Position numbers and translations under genes: made by a program
Shown here: positions 26,148 through 33,922 of the stretch, piece by piece
Layout of the letters: each line of letters opens with the position of its first letter
Numbering within the stretch: the stretch's first letter is position 1
Source: Fulvimarina pelagi HTCC2506
Lineage (GTDB): Bacteria > Pseudomonadota > Alphaproteobacteria > Rhizobiales > Rhizobiaceae
Direction of reading: 5' to 3'
NCBI RefSeq assembly: GCF_000153705.1
Contig: NZ_DS022272.1
Span: forward strand, 246,350-281,094
DNA length: 34,745 nucleotides
The notes under the pieces: model-generated
Database searches by the model: none
Seen by the model: only the letters and a program-made list of their open reading frames with translations
What the model was told of the DNA's origin: nothing

Positions 26148-27488
26148 TCAGGCCTCCCCTTCCGCGAAGTCCGCCAGCAATCCGGCATCGGCCGCGATAT
26201 CGAGCAAGGAGAACCGATTGCGCATTTCCCGGTTGTGAATAATTGCCTCTCGGTAAAAGCCGGCCGGGATGCCCAGCTCTTCCGCCGTGGTCGCGCCCTT
26301 CGCAGCCTTGAGGAGCCGCTCCATCTCGGCAACGGGAATAGCGAAGGCGAGGCATTCCCGGCGCAGCTCCGGCCAGACCTTCCGCAGGCGCTCGTTCATC
26401 GTCGACGCGCCTGCTTCGTCGAGCGCCTTCTTCTGAAACTCGGCGAGGCAGTCGTCGGCGATCCTGCGGCCCATTCGCCGGACCATGTCGTCGTAGTCAA
26501 TCAGAGTCGGCATGATGTGAGGCGGCTCTTCCCGCGACAGGATCTGCTGCTGGAGCCGGGCCAATGTGAGTGAAGCGACGCCAACCTGCTGGCCGTGAAG
26601 TGTACCCGGATGAGCCTCGCCCATGAAGCAGTCGATGTAGTGAGATATCTGATGCTCGCCCATGGAGCCATGGTTCGAGACCCCCGTGAAGGCGATGCCG
26701 AGGCCGCATAGCGTGAGGACGCGGGTGAGATAGCCCATCGCTTCGATATCGCCCGCGCCGACACCGGCCGCCCGCTTGTTGAGTTCGACCTCGTCGTTCC
26801 ATTCGATGTCATAAGCGATCTGCTGATAGTCCGATCCAGTGAGACGGTGTGCCATCCACCAGTCGATCTGTGCGGTCGAGCGCGCCATGCAGTCGCCAAA
26901 CCCGGCCGCCCGCGTGAAGGTGGGCGCCTCCGCCATGACCGTCAGATCTGCAAAGAAGCCCTTGGGCGCGGTCGAGGGAAGGGATGTCTTCAGGCCGCTT
27001 TCGAGGGTGATCGACGCTGTCGAAGACGTGTAGCCATTCATCGAGGCCGCAGTGCCGAAAACGCAATAAGGGCGACCGTCTCGCCCGACGACGTACTTCG
27101 TCAGGTCGTTGATCGTTCCCGAGCCGACGGCGATCGCCCCGGTATGTTCGGAAAGACGATCCGCAAGATCGTCGAGCGCTTTCACGTCCGCATGAGGATG
27201 GTCAAGCACGATCAAATCGGGTTTCAGACGAGCGATCGCGTTTTCGACCCGCTCGCCGAGGGCCGCATAGGTCGCCTCGTCGGCGACGATCGCGACCCGC
27301 TCGCCGAGGTTCATCGCGGCCACCAGTTCGGCCTCGCGGCCGTCGAGGCTCTCGTCGATGACGACGCGATCATAGTCGACGTCCGCAGCTTTACCCGTAT
27401 CCGGATGCTTCCACTTTCCGTCGATGATGTCGTCAATCAACTGGGTCCAGCCGTCAGCCGGTCGCCCCGCTTTAGCAAGCGTGCTCAA
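26148..27488 (-). CDS. sn-glycerol-1-phosphate dehydrogenase-like enzyme (AraM/EgsA family)
   Basis: 446 residues, iron-type polyol dehydrogenase fold. NAD(P) is bound by GSGTINDLTKY (122-132); metal ligands are D199 (GFGDCMARSTAQIDWW), H279 (SMGEHQISHY) and H298 (TLHGQQVG). AraM of Bacillus, a glycerol-1-phosphate dehydrogenase, is somewhat shorter. It interconverts DHAP and sn-glycerol-1-phosphate in known members; here it may act on a related polyol phosphate. The start is TTG 27488, supported by GGGAGGAAA at 27493-27501; no ATG is available nearby. It is the first gene of the leftward operon and faces the regulator across the operator region. Confidence 0.87.
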   Translation of the reverse strand: MSTLAKAGRPADGWTQLIDDIIDGKWKHPDTGKAADVDYDRVVIDESLDGREAELVAAMNLGERVAIVADEATYAALGERVENAIARLKPDLIVLDHPHADVKALDDLADRLSEHTGAIAVGSGTINDLTKYVVGRDGRPYCVFGTAASMNGYTSSTASITLESGLKTSLPSTAPKGFFADLTVMAEAPTFTRAAGFGDCMARSTAQIDWWMAHRLTGSDYQQIAYDIEWNDEVELNKRAAGVGAGDIEAMGYLTRVLTLCGLGIAFTGVSNHGSMGEHQISHYIDCFMGEAHPGTLHGQQVGVASLTLARLQQQILSREEPPHIMPTLIDYDDMVRRMGRRIADDCLAEFQKKALDEAGASTMNERLRKVWPELRRECLAFAIPVAEMERLLKAAKGATTAEELGIPAGFYREAIIHNREMRNRFSLLDIAADAGLLADFAEGEA

Positions 27489-27506
27489 TGAGTTTCCTCC
27501 CGTTCC

Positions 27507-27565
27507 GTGACAACTGACAACATCGTTTGGTTTTTGTCAAATCTTTTGTCAAATCACGTTGACAA
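27507..27565. promoter_or_regulatory. Operator array between the divergent polyol operons
   Basis: Five copies of a TGTCAA/TTGACA-type half-site lie in 59 bp. TGACAAC is repeated in tandem (27508-27514, 27515-27521). TTTTGTCAAATC is repeated exactly in tandem (27532-27543, 27544-27555). A final TTGACAA (27559-27565) forms a perfect palindrome TTGTCAA-6-TTGACAA with the second copy. SorC-family regulators bind as tetramers to such repeated sites, so this is the likely operator of the adjacent regulator. The half-sites also resemble -35 boxes, so binding would block or reposition polymerase on both sides. Confidence 0.7.
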
Positions 27566-27594
27566 TCGTCACCAAGAAGGCATTGATCAGCACA

Positions 27595-28584
27595 ATGAGC
27601 CGCGCCAGTATACAATCGCCCCCTTCCAAGGCCTCGCCTGCGCCAGCCGAGTTCGCTGACAATGTCGTCTGGGCGGCTTGGCTTTATTACAACGATGAAC
27701 TGACTCAGGCAGAGATTGCAGCACGGCTGCATGTCAGTCGCGCGACCGTCGTCAACTATCTTCAGGAGGCGCGAAGGCTTGGGATCGTGACGATCCGCCT
27801 AGATCCGCAGCTCGTGGGCCGGACCGAGCTAGCGAACATGCTCTGCGAGCGGTTCGATCTCGAAGCGGCTACCGTCTTTCCCAGCATCGAAGAGCAGCCG
27901 TCTCATCGAACCGTCGGTCGGGCGGGCGCAAGGGTGCTCTCCACCCTCCTCGAGCCAGGCGACCGGCTGGGAGTTGCCTGGGGGCGCACGATTCTCTCGG
28001 CAGCTCGTGCAGTTGAATATAACGGTATCGGAGACCTCACGATCGTTCAGCTTGCCGGATCGTCGTCCAGCACCCAAGACTTCGCGCCGGAGCTCTGCAC
28101 ATCGCTGATGGCGAACGCGCTACAGGCTCGTTGTGCCAATCTTCATGCTCCGGCAGTCGTCACGAGTAAGGAGGTTCGCGACCTCTTCCTGAAGGAGCCT
28201 GCGCTGGTCCGGCAGTTCGAGCTGATCCATTCGGTTAACAAAGTCGTCTACGGCGTTGGCGATCTTGAGGCTGACAGCACCTTTGCCGACAGCCAGCTGA
28301 TGAGTAGCGACAGGCTGGAGGCGATCCGCCGGGAGGGTAGGGCTATTGGCGTGCTGCTCGGCCAATTCATCGGTCCGGACGGAGAGCCGGTCCAGGGCCC
28401 TATCGACGACCGGCTGATCGGCCTCAAGGTCGAGGAATTAAGCAAGATCCCGCAACGCATCTGCCTTGCCGGCGGTGCGCGGAAATATCCAGCGATACGC
28501 GCGGTCCTGCGCGGTCGCCTCGCGACGCATCTTGTGACCGACTCCGACACGGCCACAGCACTTCTCGAGGACGAACTGGCTTGA
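27595..28584 (+). CDS. SorC/DeoR-family transcriptional regulator
   Basis: 329 residues. An N-terminal HTH (about 36-57, LTQAEIAARLHVSRATVVNYL) is followed by the SorC sugar-binding domain with VGRAGARVLSTLLEPGDRLGVAWGRTI and the C-terminal CLAGGARKYPAIRAVLRG. The effector should be a phosphorylated sugar or polyol. ATG 27595 is chosen; TTG 27559 would extend it by 12 residues but lies inside the operator. It is divergent from the dehydrogenase operon and 110 bp upstream of the kinase gene, the usual place for the local regulator, as in EryD of the erythritol locus. Confidence 0.9.
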   Translation: MSRASIQSPPSKASPAPAEFADNVVWAAWLYYNDELTQAEIAARLHVSRATVVNYLQEARRLGIVTIRLDPQLVGRTELANMLCERFDLEAATVFPSIEEQPSHRTVGRAGARVLSTLLEPGDRLGVAWGRTILSAARAVEYNGIGDLTIVQLAGSSSSTQDFAPELCTSLMANALQARCANLHAPAVVTSKEVRDLFLKEPALVRQFELIHSVNKVVYGVGDLEADSTFADSQLMSSDRLEAIRREGRAIGVLLGQFIGPDGEPVQGPIDDRLIGLKVEELSKIPQRICLAGGARKYPAIRAVLRGRLATHLVTDSDTATALLEDELA

Positions 28585-28694
28585 TGCGCGACTGAGCGAC
28601 GCGAGTCCTGAGGGCGTTCAGACAGTCGCAGGGGCGACAGAATGGCCAATGGAGCCGCGCCGGGGCGCACGAACGGAACTGGGAGGAAACGGAA

Positions 28695-30191
28695 ATGAGC
28701 ACCGAGCGCTATGTCATCGGTCTGGACAGCTCGACGCAATCGGCGAAGGCTGTCGTGCTCGACCGCAAGGGCTGCAACGTCGCGGAGGGCCGCGCCTCGA
28801 TCCCGCTGGCCCAGCCTGACGAGGCCCATGCAGAACAGAATCCGGAGGACTGGTGGAGCGCGGTCAAAAACGCTTTGCGCGACGCGGTGAAGACCATTGA
28901 CCCTGGCTCGATCGACGGGCTCGCGATCTCGAACCAGCGTGAAACGGTCGCATTTCTCGACGACAAAGACACAGCCGTCTATCCAGCGCTCGTCTGGCTC
29001 GATTGCAGAGCCAATTCGACCTATCAATCCTATGCGGATCGCATGGGCCGGGAATGGCTGCACAGGGCGACCGGCAAGCCGATCGACGTGATCCCGGTCA
29101 TCTACAGGCTCGACTGGTTGCGCCGCAACGAGCCGTCGGTTCTGGAGCGTGCGACCCAAATTCTCGATGTCCAGGGTTTCCTCGTCAAGAAGCTGACGGG
29201 ACGCGCGGTGACCTCGCCCGCGAGCGTCGATCCGTTCGGCCTCTTAGACATCCACGAGATGGACTACTCGACCCCAATCCTCAACAGTCTCGGACTGTCC
29301 CAAGAGCAGCTGGCGCCGATGGCGATGTCTGGGCGCGAGATCGGACGGGTGTCGCCGGAGGCAGCCAAAAAGACCGGCCTGAGGGCGGGGACGCCAATCT
29401 TCGCCGGCGGCGGAGATGGGCAATGCTCCGGCCTCGGCGCCAACGTTACCGGACCCGGCAATCTTTATCTCAATTTGGGGACCGCGCAGATCACCGGCGC
29501 CCATTCACAAGAGCCGGCCATCGGCCTCAACTGGCGAACGATGACGGCCGTGACCGGGTCCGGCTATCACCTGGAGGCTCTCATGCGCGCCGGGGCCTTC
29601 TTCGTCGACTGGCTCGTCGAGACCTTCATCGACGAAAGCAAGTCGCCGGAAGTCTACATTAGGCTGGAGGCCGAGGCCGAAAAGATATCGCATGGCTGCG
29701 GCGGCCTCACCGTCACGCCGCATATCCTCGGGGTGATGACGCCCCATTGGGATCCCGGCGCCCGCGGTGCCTTCGCGGGCCTCGCACCCTTCCACACCCG
29801 GGCGCATCTCTATCGCGCGAGCTTGGAAGGCATGACCGCCGAGATCGCGCGGAGCATCACCGCGATGCGGGCCGAGAACGTGCCGACAGACCGCATCCGG
29901 GCGATCGGCGGGGGATCGAAGAGCGCGCTCTGGCGCCAGATGATCGCCGACGCGACCCAACTGCCCGTCGACATCGGAACCACCGCGGAGGCATCGGCGC
30001 TCGGCGCCGGCATCATCGCGGCGGTCGGCGCCGGCTGGTTCGTCGACTTCGCCGAGGCTACCGCCGCGATGAGCCATGTGGAGGGAACGACAGAACCGGA
30101 ACCGGAGGGGGCGGATGCCTGGGCCGCGCTCATGGAAAGGCAGGGCCATCTCTACGAGGACACCAAACGCTACGGTGCCGGGCGCACTTGA
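28695..30191 (+). CDS. FGGY-family polyol/ketose kinase
   Basis: 498 residues, ATP-dependent kinase of the xylulokinase/glycerol kinase superfamily. N-terminal phosphate loop DSSTQSAKAVVLD (11-23), AEQNPEDWW as in xylulokinases, catalytic Asp in GGGDGQCSGLG (D241) and the C-terminal signature IGGGSKSALWRQMIADATQLPV are present. It lacks the DQGTT start of glycerol kinase, so a C4-C5 polyol or ketose is more likely than glycerol. A strong GGGAGGAAA (28681-28689) precedes ATG 28695. With the downstream GlpD-like enzyme it forms a kinase-dehydrogenase pair as in eryAB, but eryC is absent. Confidence 0.88.
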   Translation: MSTERYVIGLDSSTQSAKAVVLDRKGCNVAEGRASIPLAQPDEAHAEQNPEDWWSAVKNALRDAVKTIDPGSIDGLAISNQRETVAFLDDKDTAVYPALVWLDCRANSTYQSYADRMGREWLHRATGKPIDVIPVIYRLDWLRRNEPSVLERATQILDVQGFLVKKLTGRAVTSPASVDPFGLLDIHEMDYSTPILNSLGLSQEQLAPMAMSGREIGRVSPEAAKKTGLRAGTPIFAGGGDGQCSGLGANVTGPGNLYLNLGTAQITGAHSQEPAIGLNWRTMTAVTGSGYHLEALMRAGAFFVDWLVETFIDESKSPEVYIRLEAEAEKISHGCGGLTVTPHILGVMTPHWDPGARGAFAGLAPFHTRAHLYRASLEGMTAEIARSITAMRAENVPTDRIRAIGGGSKSALWRQMIADATQLPVDIGTTAEASALGAGIIAAVGAGWFVDFAEATAAMSHVEGTTEPEPEGADAWAALMERQGHLYEDTKRYGAGRT

Positions 30192-30240
30192 CGCCGTCCG
30201 CTCTAGACCGTGCGAAAACGAACTTGAAAAGACGCAGATT

Positions 30241-31851
30241 ATGCCGGACACAAACAGCAATTCTGAGCCTGCCGACAGAGCCGATTACGACGTTTTCGTC
30301 GTTGGCGGCGGCATCAACGGATGCGGGATCGCTCGCGATGCCGCTGGTCGGGGCTATTCGGTCGGGCTGGCCGAGATGAACGATCTCGGTTCTGGCACTT
30401 CGTCATGGTCCACGAAGCTTATCCATGGCGGCCTGCGATATCTGGAGCATTACGAGTTCTCGCTCGTGCGCCACGCCCTGCGCGAACGCGAGACGCTCTG
30501 GAACATCGCGCCCCACATCATCCGGCCGCTGCGCTTCGTGCTACCGCTCCATTCCGGTCTGAGACCCGGCTGGCTGATCCGGATCGGGCTGTTTCTCTAC
30601 GACCATATCGGCGGTCGCAAAAAGCTGAAGAAGTCGACGGCGATCGATCTTCGGACGTCTCCTCTCGGGCGACCGCTCAAGGCGGAATTCAAGAAGGGAT
30701 TCGAGTATTCCGATGCAAGCGTCGATGACGTTCGCCTCGTGATCCTCAACGCCCGCGATGCCGCCGCAAGGGGAGCCGACATCATTGTCCGGACCCGTCT
30801 GACCGCGGCCCGGCGTGAAAGGGACAGCTGGTCGCTCACTCTAAGGGACGAGGAAAGCGGTGCGCACCGCACCGTTACGGCGCGCATCCTCGTCAATATG
30901 GCAGGCCCTTGGGTCGACAAAGTCATCGCCGACGCCTTCGGCCATAACGGCCCTCGGCACGTCCGGCTCGTCAAGGGTTCGCACATCGTGACGCGTAAGC
31001 TATTCGACCACGACCGGGCTTATATCTTCCAGAATGCCGACGAGCGCATCATCTTCGCGATCCCATACGAGAACGACTTCACGCTCGTCGGCACGACCGA
31101 CGAGGATTTCGAGGGCGATCCCTCTGACGTGAGGATCGAAGAGCACGAGATCGCCTATCTTCTCGACGCGGCCTCCAATTACTTTGAAACACCGCTCAGC
31201 CGCGACGCGATCGTCTGGCACTATTCGGGCGTCCGCTCGCTGTTCGACGACGGGGCGGACGAGGCCAAGGAGGCCACCCGGGACTATGTTCTTCGCCTCG
31301 AAGGCGGACGAGGCGAGGCGAAAGTCCTGCAGGGCTTCGGCGGCAAGCTGACCACCTACCGGGTACTCGCCGAGGACGCGCTCGAACGGATCGGCCAGGC
31401 GATCGGCCGCAAGGGCGGGACGTGGACGCACGAGCCGCCCTTGCCGGGCGGCGACTTCCCCACGGACGGGGTCGGGCGGCTGGAAGACCGGCTGCGCGCC
31501 GAATGCCCGGAGCTCGACGAACGTACGGTGCGCCGCATCGTCAGAGCTTATGGCACCGATGCCGCCCGCTTCATGCGCGCGGGCGCCCTCGGCCGGGATT
31601 TCGGTCACGGCCTCTTCGAGGCCGAGGTCCGGTGGCAGATCGAGAACGAGTGGGCCCGCACGAGCGAAGACGTGCTCTGGCGCCGCTCAAAGCTGGGCCT
31701 TCGCTTCACGGACGAGGAGGCCGCTCGCGTCGATGCCTTCATCGCCTCGCACCTGGACGGCACTTCAGGAGGCCGGTCGTGGCGCGAAACAGCCGACCGG
31801 ACCTTGCATTCGAGCGAAGGGGAGCGGCAGCGTGGTAATATCTTGGCGTGA
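30241..31851 (+). CDS. GlpD-like FAD-dependent polyol-phosphate dehydrogenase
   Basis: 536 residues, membrane-associated flavoprotein that oxidises glycerol-3-phosphate or a related polyol phosphate and passes electrons to quinone. FAD-binding GGGINGCGIARDAAGRG (22-38) and the GlpD hallmark SSWSTKLIHGGLRYLEHYEF (54-73) are present, as are GTTDEDFEGDP and a C-terminal helical domain (about 410-520). It is slightly longer than usual GlpD (about 500), mostly at the C-terminus. ATG 30241 follows the kinase by 49 bp and its ribosome site is weak. EryB of the erythritol pathway belongs to the same family, so the exact substrate is open. Confidence 0.88.
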   Translation: MPDTNSNSEPADRADYDVFVVGGGINGCGIARDAAGRGYSVGLAEMNDLGSGTSSWSTKLIHGGLRYLEHYEFSLVRHALRERETLWNIAPHIIRPLRFVLPLHSGLRPGWLIRIGLFLYDHIGGRKKLKKSTAIDLRTSPLGRPLKAEFKKGFEYSDASVDDVRLVILNARDAAARGADIIVRTRLTAARRERDSWSLTLRDEESGAHRTVTARILVNMAGPWVDKVIADAFGHNGPRHVRLVKGSHIVTRKLFDHDRAYIFQNADERIIFAIPYENDFTLVGTTDEDFEGDPSDVRIEEHEIAYLLDAASNYFETPLSRDAIVWHYSGVRSLFDDGADEAKEATRDYVLRLEGGRGEAKVLQGFGGKLTTYRVLAEDALERIGQAIGRKGGTWTHEPPLPGGDFPTDGVGRLEDRLRAECPELDERTVRRIVRAYGTDAARFMRAGALGRDFGHGLFEAEVRWQIENEWARTSEDVLWRRSKLGLRFTDEEAARVDAFIASHLDGTSGGRSWRETADRTLHSSEGERQRGNILA

Positions 31852-32491
31852 GCGGTTCGACGCGTTTCTATTCGACATGGACGGCACCCTGCTAACGTCG
31901 ATCGCCGCGACGGAGCGCGTCTGGACGCGGTGGGCCGAACGCCATGGTCTCGACGTGCCGACCTTCCTTCCGACCATGCACGGACGGCGCGCAATCGACA
32001 CGATCTCCGCCCAGGGGCTGGACGGGATCGATGTGGAAGCTGAAGCCCGCTGGGTGTTCGAAGCGGAGATGGCGGACGTCGCAGGGATCGAGCCCGCCCC
32101 CGGCATCGCCGCCTTTCTCACCGGCATTCCGATTGATCGCTGGGCCGTCGTGACGTCAGCCCTTCGACCGCTCGCGGAGCGTCGCATGGCTGCTGCTGGG
32201 CTCACGATCCCCGACGTCGTCGTGGCAGCCGAGGACGTCTCGAACGGCAAGCCGGCGCCGGACGGATTCATACTTGCGGCTCAGAGGCTGGGCGTTTCTA
32301 CCCAAAACTGTCTGGTCTTCGAAGACAGCGGTGCGGGCGTCGAAGCGGCGCGGAACGCAGGTGCCTCGGTTTTCGTCGTCACCGGTTTCCAACATGCGCC
32401 GCACAGTTTCGGCCATCCAAGCGCGACCGATTTTAAGAGTCTTCTCATCGTATCCGATTCGGCTGGCAGCCTTTCAATCGAAAAAACCTGA
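31832..32491 (+). CDS. HAD-IA phosphatase, glycerol-3-phosphatase-like
   Basis: 219 residues. Motif I FLFDMDGTLL, motif II in WAVVTSALRPLAERR, Lys in VSNGKPAPDGF and motif IV CLVFEDSGAGVEAARNAG give the GPP/sugar-phosphatase (YfbT-like) pattern. GTG 31832 is preferred, with GGGGAG (31819-31824) upstream; it overlaps the dehydrogenase by 20 bp. It would hydrolyse a small polyol or sugar phosphate in the cytoplasm and is the last gene of the rightward operon. This is the second phosphatase in the regulon, of a different HAD class from 25332-26144. Confidence 0.82.
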   Translation: MVISWRERFDAFLFDMDGTLLTSIAATERVWTRWAERHGLDVPTFLPTMHGRRAIDTISAQGLDGIDVEAEARWVFEAEMADVAGIEPAPGIAAFLTGIPIDRWAVVTSALRPLAERRMAAAGLTIPDVVVAAEDVSNGKPAPDGFILAAQRLGVSTQNCLVFEDSGAGVEAARNAGASVFVVTGFQHAPHSFGHPSATDFKSLLIVSDSAGSLSIEKT

Positions 32492-32503
32492 TGTTCGTTT
32501 GAG

Positions 32504-32554
32504 CGCAAGCGGTTCGAGCAGCCGTTCAGAGCCTTCGGCTCTATCGCTCTTGCG
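32504..32554 (+). terminator. Candidate terminator after the rightward polyol operon
   Basis: An inner hairpin AGAGCC-TTC-GGCTCT (32528-32542) lies inside an outer pairing CGCAAG (32504-32509) with CTTGCG (32549-32554). It begins 13 bases after the phosphatase stop. No strong T-run follows, so intrinsic termination is uncertain. Confidence 0.4.
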
Positions 32555-32777
32555 TTTCGGCGATGCAAACGGGGTGAGCCGAATAGCCTTGCGCATGCGC
32601 TACCCTATGCATCGGCAGCCATGTAGCTCATTTGTTTAAGGCCGGGAGAACTGACCTGTATCTATTGCCATTCCACCGATCCTTCATCCGGCGGCGATCT
32701 GAGGCTTGTCCATTTTTACTACTCCGTCGGGCGCGGGTTGAGGTCAGCAGGACGGCGTAAAATTGAGCATTCCGATA

Positions 32778-32960
32778 GCAGGCATGCGGCCATTGAAGCT
32801 TTCGACGAAGCCGTTTTACATCGTTTAGCCGGGCGCGATGTAGTCCCACTCTACCATGTGATCCCCTGAACAGGCGAGGATCGCGTTCGAGGTGAACTCC
32901 ATTCCACGCGTCAGTACCGACTTCGACCAGATCGGGATGACCTTCACCAAGTGAAGGACT
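32778..32960 (-). mobile_element. IS3-family orfB (DDE transposase) remnant
   Basis: Leftward reading gives GMEFTSNAILACSGDHMVEW then DYIAPG, a TAA, TM, a TAA and NGFVESFNGRMP. This is the stretch of the DDE core containing the last catalytic Glu (consensus NGTEFTSNA, then W-x-Y-I-A-P-G-K-P-x-Q-N-G-F-V-E-S-F-N-G). The Lys and Gln codons are now TAA (AAA to TAA, CAG to TAA). It is a dead fragment with no orfA attached. Confidence 0.75.
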
Positions 32961-33280
32961 TGCTGCGAGCCTATGCCGAACGAGCCACCGACAGTCGTTG
33001 GCGCACAATTGGATCGATGCTGAATGCTTTCGGATTGATGAGTGCGCAAACTACTTCAGGGCCACCGGCAACGATTCAGCGTGATTGAAGAACGCTCTTA
33101 CCGAGTGGCGACCTTCTCCCGACGTCGTCAGTTTGTTCCCGTTCTGCATCGAATGTAGGCCAACTCCTTGAAATCACATCCAATCACATCTCGAACATTC
33201 TCGAGAGCGTTCCCTTGCTTTTTACCTTTTAGTGTGCACTAGACGGAAAGGTAGTCGTTAGATATAGCAAAGGCGCGGGC

Positions 33281-33517
33281 GTGGACAGTTCCTCCATTCA
33301 CTCTATTGAGCCGAAAAAGCCTATCGCGACAGCGTTTGAGCAATTATCCAGCCTATGCGAAAAAGTATACGTCGCCCAGCGCACAAAGAAAATTCAACTA
33401 GCAAAGGCAGTTCGTGCCCGTTGCCTTCCACTAAATCTATGCCTTTTTAAAAAGAATAATAGAGATCTCGCTTCTAAGTGTTGGTGCTGCGTTATAAGAG
33501 AAGAAAAATCACTTTAA
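33281..33517 (+). CDS. Doubtful small hypothetical protein
   Basis: 78 codons from GTG 33281, with AAAGG about 8 bases upstream. The product is basic and has a Cys-rich C-terminal part (KCWCCVIREEK). It lies in the AT-rich stretch and matches no family I know. It may be a chance reading frame. Confidence 0.25.
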   Translation: MDSSSIHSIEPKKPIATAFEQLSSLCEKVYVAQRTKKIQLAKAVRARCLPLNLCLFKKNNRDLASKCWCCVIREEKSL

Positions 33518-33922
33518 CAACTCGCAATATTTATTACATATTTGCCGGGAAGTAAAGCCGCATCGTAGCGATTTGGCATACGTTACCACACACTGTTCGA
33601 AGCAGGATCGATGCAATTATTAAAGAAATGCGAAACATGATAATGTTTTATATCTATAACGGTTCTTTAGCAAAGCCTTTTATTGCTGCCTTTGCAGGTG
33701 TCTGTAAAGGGATACTTATATAATTCCGTATTTTGTATCAAACTCCTATGAAAACGTGAAACGCGCTGCTTTTCTGTTAGGCCAGTCGCACTTTCCCTTC
33801 CGGCGATGGCGAGCGATACAATTGCAGTGAAAAGCGAAGAACTCATCTGACTTACTCTACTTTTGGGAGTATCGGTCTGTTCTGTCACGCAAGGAACGTG
33901 CGCGAGGCACGAGGCATTTGGA

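Larger units (their letters stand above)
32492..33922. other. 1.4-kb region without an intact recognised gene
   Basis: It contains the terminator candidate, an IS3 orfB remnant (32778-32960) and one doubtful small reading frame (33281-33517). From about 33150 the sequence becomes clearly AT-richer than the rest of the window. 33518-33922 shows nothing recognisable; short minus-strand readings there have no support. Confidence 0.55.

Noticed and set aside
25323-26573. 416-codon plus-strand reading over the HAD and dehydrogenase genes
   Set aside because: Antisense shadow spanning two recognised genes and their junction, with no motif.
28695-30191. Calling the FGGY kinase glycerol kinase GlpK or erythritol kinase EryA
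   Set aside because: It lacks the GlpK-like DQGTT start and the locus lacks eryC, rpiB and tpiB. Only the FGGY family can be supported.
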